Assembly: GCA_023257955.1 (NCBI GenBank)
Contig: JALRAY010000002.1
Span: forward strand, 1 to 42,641
DNA length: 42,641 bases
Direction of reading: 5' to 3'
Origin: Amoebophilaceae bacterium
Lineage (GTDB): Bacteria; Bacteroidota; Bacteroidia; Cytophagales; Amoebophilaceae
The position numbers and the translations under genes were made by a program. A model generated the notes under the pieces. It did not search any database and was not told where the DNA came from. It saw only the letters and a list, made by a program, of their open reading frames with translations. Below, piece by piece: positions 38,737-42,641 of the stretch (position 1 is its first letter; the number at the start of each line of letters is the position of its first letter).

Positions 38737-40098
38737 GTGCCGCATCATACTACATCCCATCACTTCATCAGTAGGTTTGCGCAATTTATCCAAGATAAGC
38801 ACTTGGTAGAACCGCATGAAACTACTTTGTTAGCTGTAAGTGGGGGGGTAGACTCTGTGGTGATGGTGGATCTGTTTTATAGAAGCCATAGACCTTTTGC
38901 CATCGCACATTGCAACTTTGGGTTGCGTGCCGCAGCATCAGATGCGGATGAGGCATTTGTCACCAAGTTGGCTGCAGACTATGGCGTGAAACTATATGTT
39001 AAGCACTTCCCTGCAAAAGCATATGCCACACAACATCATCTATCTATACAATTAGCTGCCCGCGAGTTACGGTATAAATGGTTTGATGAACTATGCGCCC
39101 AGCATCAGCTACAAAAGCTCGCTACCGCACATCATATGAATGACATGGTGGAAACCCTCCTCTTTAATGTCATCAAAGGCACAGGGATAGCGGGGCTGCA
39201 CGGCATTCTTCCGCAGCAAGGGAAGCTTATTCGCCCGTTGTTATTTGCTACTAAGGATGAGATCTTAGTTTATGCACACGCGCAACACCTACACTGGCAA
39301 GAAGATAGCTCCAATGCGACCAATGCATATGCCCGCAACCTGATCCGCAATCAAGTCATCCCCATCCTCAAAGCCATCAATCCAAATCTAGAGAAGACGA
39401 CTTACGCGACTATACAACGCATAGGGCAGGTAGAGCACTGGTTTAAAGACCAACTAACGGCCTTACAAAAGACTATCTTCCGAGAACAAGAGGGAATGGT
39501 GTATATCACCCTTCAAACACTGCAAGACAAGCCATGGGCTGCCGTTGCCTTATGGGAGCTGCTGAAGCCTTTTGGATTCAATTTTGCGCAGATTCAGAAT
39601 TTATGGCTGGCATCTGGTTCCAGTGGTAAGATGATTGAATCTACTACCCACCAACTGTATGTGGATCGTGACCATTGGCTACTCCTTCCTCGGTCCGCAC
39701 ATGCTGCGTTGCCACAAGCGCATACCATAGACCGAAGCGCAACATCCCTTTCATTATCATATTGCCATTTGCAGCTTTCCATTACGCCCCTACAACAGTA
39801 TTGCATAGCATCTGATCCCAACATAGCTGCGTTGGATCTCGCCAAGTTGAAGTTTCCACTTGTAGTAAGGCCGTGGGAAGCAAGTGATTTTTTCTATCCC
39901 ATAGGTATGCACCAGCGCAAAAAGGTGAGTGACCTGCTGATAGACCAAAAAGTGAGTGTATTTGACAAAACCAAGGTGTTGGTCTTAGTCTCTGATGATG
40001 GTGCTATCGCCTGGGTGATAGGTCATCGGATAGACAATCGGTTTAAGGTAACCACAGATACTACGCAAGTGTATGAAGTGAAACGCCTCACTGAGTAA
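38737..40098 (+). CDS. tilS: tRNA(Ile)-lysidine synthase
   Basis: LLAVSGGVDSVVMVDLFYRS (PP-loop), AHCNFGLRAAASDADEAFV, TAHHMNDMVETLLFNVIKGTGIAGLHGI, ARNLIRNQVIPIL; GTG start. Confidence 0.95.
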   Translation: MPHHTTSHHFISRFAQFIQDKHLVEPHETTLLAVSGGVDSVVMVDLFYRSHRPFAIAHCNFGLRAAASDADEAFVTKLAADYGVKLYVKHFPAKAYATQHHLSIQLAARELRYKWFDELCAQHQLQKLATAHHMNDMVETLLFNVIKGTGIAGLHGILPQQGKLIRPLLFATKDEILVYAHAQHLHWQEDSSNATNAYARNLIRNQVIPILKAINPNLEKTTYATIQRIGQVEHWFKDQLTALQKTIFREQEGMVYITLQTLQDKPWAAVALWELLKPFGFNFAQIQNLWLASGSSGKMIESTTHQLYVDRDHWLLLPRSAHAALPQAHTIDRSATSLSLSYCHLQLSITPLQQYCIASDPNIAALDLAKLKFPLVVRPWEASDFFYPIGMHQRKKVSDLLIDQKVSVFDKTKVLVLVSDDGAIAWVIGHRIDNRFKVTTDTTQVYEVKRLTE

Positions 40099-40104
40099 CA
40101 AATG

Positions 40105-41496
40105 CTACGGATGAGCTTCAAAGTAGGCCATCAATTCCGTAATCATCTCTATGGGTTGGATGTGAATCTTAAACTTGCTGCTATCGATACTATGGTTATT
40201 CTTCTTAGCCATAAAAAATCTGGTGAAGCCTAACCGCGTCGCTTCTATGAGCCTTTGTTCGATACGATTCACGGCACGCACCTCCCCTCCCAAACCTATT
40301 TCAGCAGCAAAGCAATAATCACTGGGGATGATATAATCCTTATAGGAAGCATATATGGCTGCACAAATGGCCAAATCTAGCGCAGGGTCTTCCACTTTGA
40401 TGCCGCCTGCTATATTCAGAAACACATCGTGAATGGCTAAGCGCAGCCCTGCACGTTTTTCTAACACTGCCAAAAGCATATTCAGTCTTTTACCATCAAA
40501 GCCAGTACTCGTTCTTTGGGGAGTGCCATAGGTAGCGCAACTGACCAATGCTTGTACTTCTACTAGCAAGGAACGATTCCCTTCTACAAACGCGCTGGTA
40601 GCAATACCGCTTAAGGGAGTATCTCGTTGTGAGAGTAAGACCGCGGAGGGATTAGGCACTTCCCGCAAGCCTGTTGGATGCATTTCATAAATACCTAACT
40701 CTGGGGCAGGACCGAACCTGTTTTTGAGGGTCCGCAGGATGCGATAGGTGAGTTGCTTGTCACCTTCAAACTGTAAAACCGTATCCACCATATGCTCGAG
40801 AACTTTAGGGCCTGCCAGTGCGCCATCTTTATTAATGTGCCCTATCAAGAAGATACACGTATTCGTTGCCTTGGCATACTGTATCAGCACAGAAGTAGTG
40901 GCTCTTACCTGAGCTATGCTCCCCAATGGGGAGTCTAGGTAGGGTGTGTATAGCGTTTGAATAGAGTCGATAACGATCAAAGGAGGTTTTAACTCCGTGG
41001 CATGCTCTATGATGGATGTGACCGAGGTTTCATTCAAGATGTAACAGTTGGGATTGTTGGCAGCCGCTTGTATGCGACCAGCTCGCATCTTGATTTGAGT
41101 TTCGTTTTCTTCCCCAGAAACGTATAGCACGGTAGTGTCTGCTACCTGCAAGGCTAGCTGCAGCAATAAGGTAGACTTGCCAATGCCAGGTTCCCCGCCA
41201 ATAAGCACCAATGAACCCAGCACGATGCCTCCTCCTAGGGTACGAATCAGCTCGTTATCCTGGCATGGTATGCGATGAATGTTGATATCCGTAATGGCTT
41301 GTAATGGCTTAGGCGTAGCAGCGGGGGTAATGCTAGGGACCAATATACTCGCGCTAATGGTAGAGGCTGCAGGCGGGGACATAGGTACAGTTTCTTCTAC
41401 AATGGCATTCCATGCATCACAGGCATGGCACTTGCCTTGCTGCTTGGCATATTGTGTACCACAATTTTGGCATATGTACTGCGTTTTAGTTTTCAC
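40105..41496 (-). CDS. radA: DNA repair protein RadA (Sms)
   Basis: Zinc finger CQNCGTQYAKQQGKCHACDAWNAIVEE; GGEPGIGKSTLLLQLA; LKNRFGPAPELGIYEM. Confidence 0.97.
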   Translation of the reverse strand: MKTKTQYICQNCGTQYAKQQGKCHACDAWNAIVEETVPMSPPAASTISASILVPSITPAATPKPLQAITDINIHRIPCQDNELIRTLGGGIVLGSLVLIGGEPGIGKSTLLLQLALQVADTTVLYVSGEENETQIKMRAGRIQAAANNPNCYILNETSVTSIIEHATELKPPLIVIDSIQTLYTPYLDSPLGSIAQVRATTSVLIQYAKATNTCIFLIGHINKDGALAGPKVLEHMVDTVLQFEGDKQLTYRILRTLKNRFGPAPELGIYEMHPTGLREVPNPSAVLLSQRDTPLSGIATSAFVEGNRSLLVEVQALVSCATYGTPQRTSTGFDGKRLNMLLAVLEKRAGLRLAIHDVFLNIAGGIKVEDPALDLAICAAIYASYKDYIIPSDYCFAAEIGLGGEVRAVNRIEQRLIEATRLGFTRFFMAKKNNHSIDSSKFKIHIQPIEMITELMAYFEAHP

Positions 41497-41966
41497 GAAT
41501 TTGAATTAATGCTTGCTTGTATGGTATCCAACTCGTATCCTTTTTGCAGTAAGTAGGAAGTTACTTTTTGCTGCTGGATAACATCCGAGTAGTTACCGAG
41601 GGTGGCTTGTTTCTTGTTGGCTAATGCGGCGGCGGCTTTTTGATAGTCCGCTGCAGGTATTTGCGCGAGCGCTTGTTGTATGTGCTGTTTGTCGGTGATG
41701 CCGTTTGCTTGCAGGCCGTAATATATTTTCTTCTTCCCCCATTTATGCAGGTAAAACTTGTCATGGACAAAAGCGCTGATATACCGTTGCTCATCTAAAA
41801 ACCCTTCCGCTATCAATTCCGCTATCATTTGTTGCCTTTCTGCAGTCGTTATCTCATGGGAAAAGGCAACTAACTTCTTTTCCACTTCCTTCTTGTTACG
41901 CTCTTGATAGGCACAATAACGCGCTAGTTTTTGTTTGATCAGCAGGTAATTAGAGGAGGCACTCAT
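41493..41966 (-). CDS. recX: Regulatory protein RecX
   Basis: LARYCAYQERNKKEVEKKLVAF...LIAEGFLDEQRYISAFVHDKFYLHKWGKKKIYYGLQANGI; stop overlaps radA start (4 nt). Confidence 0.9.
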   Translation of the reverse strand: MSASSNYLLIKQKLARYCAYQERNKKEVEKKLVAFSHEITTAERQQMIAELIAEGFLDEQRYISAFVHDKFYLHKWGKKKIYYGLQANGITDKQHIQQALAQIPAADYQKAAAALANKKQATLGNYSDVIQQQKVTSYLLQKGYELDTIQASINSNS

Positions 41967-41974
41967 GTAACAAA

Positions 41975-42463
41975 TTATTCCTTTATGGTGTTTGATTTAC
42001 AGACTTGTAGTCCTACCTTTTCTATACCTGATAGCGATTCTGTACGCATAAACTGTGTTAATGTGACGCTATATTCCCCTTGCCGAGGGAAGGAATACGC
42101 ACGCAGTAATGGGAACCGAATGTATCGCTGCTTCCCCCAGCATCCTGTTCCTAGAAGCTTACCTGTTTTAGCATCGCATAACATATGATTACTCAGCGCA
42201 GTTTCAAGCGTTTCGTGGCTATTATCGGCTTCTACATCATGCTTAATGAATATGTTTTGATAGGGAAAATCGGTTGTATACAGCAGCAGTAGATACACAT
42301 CGTATGTAGGCGTAGGATCTGCTATCGTGATGTGAAATGTACGTGCTTCTGCACGCTTCCAAACGTCATCAGCGCATGTAATAGTGTCCATGTAAACGCT
42401 ATTACTATCACAGCCGTGGAAGAAAAAAAGCATAGATCCTAGTAGTAACCACTTTATATACAT
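41975..42463 (-). CDS. gldH: Gliding motility lipoprotein GldH-like protein
   Basis: Lipobox FFFHGCDSNSVYMDT; FHITIADPTPTYDVYLLLLYTTDFPYQNIFI; GEYSVTLTQFMRTESLSGIEKVGLQV. Confidence 0.8.
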   Translation of the reverse strand: MYIKWLLLGSMLFFFHGCDSNSVYMDTITCADDVWKRAEARTFHITIADPTPTYDVYLLLLYTTDFPYQNIFIKHDVEADNSHETLETALSNHMLCDAKTGKLLGTGCWGKQRYIRFPLLRAYSFPRQGEYSVTLTQFMRTESLSGIEKVGLQVCKSNTIKE

Positions 42464-42543
42464 AGAGAAGTCTGTTTAATCATGAAAAGGAAGTAAGAAG
42501 TAAACATGCAACAATGACGGCAGGGAACGGCAATGCCAGGAGG

Positions 42544-42641
42544 CTATGTGTCGATGTATGCAATCTCATGCACCACCGCTACTTCTTTCTTATGAAAGGC
42601 GATCCCTAGCTGTAAAACGCTCTTGATGTGCTCTTCACCGA
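42544..42641 (-). CDS. C-terminal end of an ORF running off the window (unidentified)
   Basis: Hand translation ...GEEHIKSVLQLGIAFHKKEVAVVHEIAYIDT*. Confidence 0.4.
   Translation of the reverse strand, partial: GEEHIKSVLQLGIAFHKKEVAVVHEIAYIDT

Overview
Gene-dense, AT-rich bacterial chromosome segment. Its 16S rRNA, ATP/ADP translocase (Tlc/NTT), GldD/GldH lipoproteins and Bacteroidetes-type neighbourhoods (infC-rpmI-rplT, DUF1599-DoxX) point to an obligate intracellular Bacteroidetes of the Cardinium/Amoebophilus type. That lineage call is inference; no database search was possible. Housekeeping genes seen: dnaA, murA, murD, atpG, rplT/rpmI/infC, engB, greA, radA, recX, tilS, rnhA, tsaC/sua5, tatD, pdhB, a 2-oxoacid dehydrogenase E2, malic enzyme, an AddA/UvrD-like helicase, three tRNAs and a 16S rRNA with no linked 23S. 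The accessory or degrading parts are the more interesting ones: (i) a stand-alone polymorphic-toxin-like ORF with an ATGA-overlapping candidate immunity gene (29828-30579); (ii) a GH5 cellulase-like lipoprotein broken by a frameshift and an in-frame stop (10275-11479); (iii) an endonuclease/exonuclease/phosphatase gene with an in-frame TGA at codon 5, lying between two diverged 167-bp copies of the 3' end of a GH3 gene (17020-18321); (iv) IS and Rpn/YhgA fragments next to dnaA; (v) a 93-nt nested-stem structured element (9512-9604) and a tandem-hairpin/terminator element (25528-25577). Coordinates of hand-found elements come from manual reading and should be re-verified computationally.
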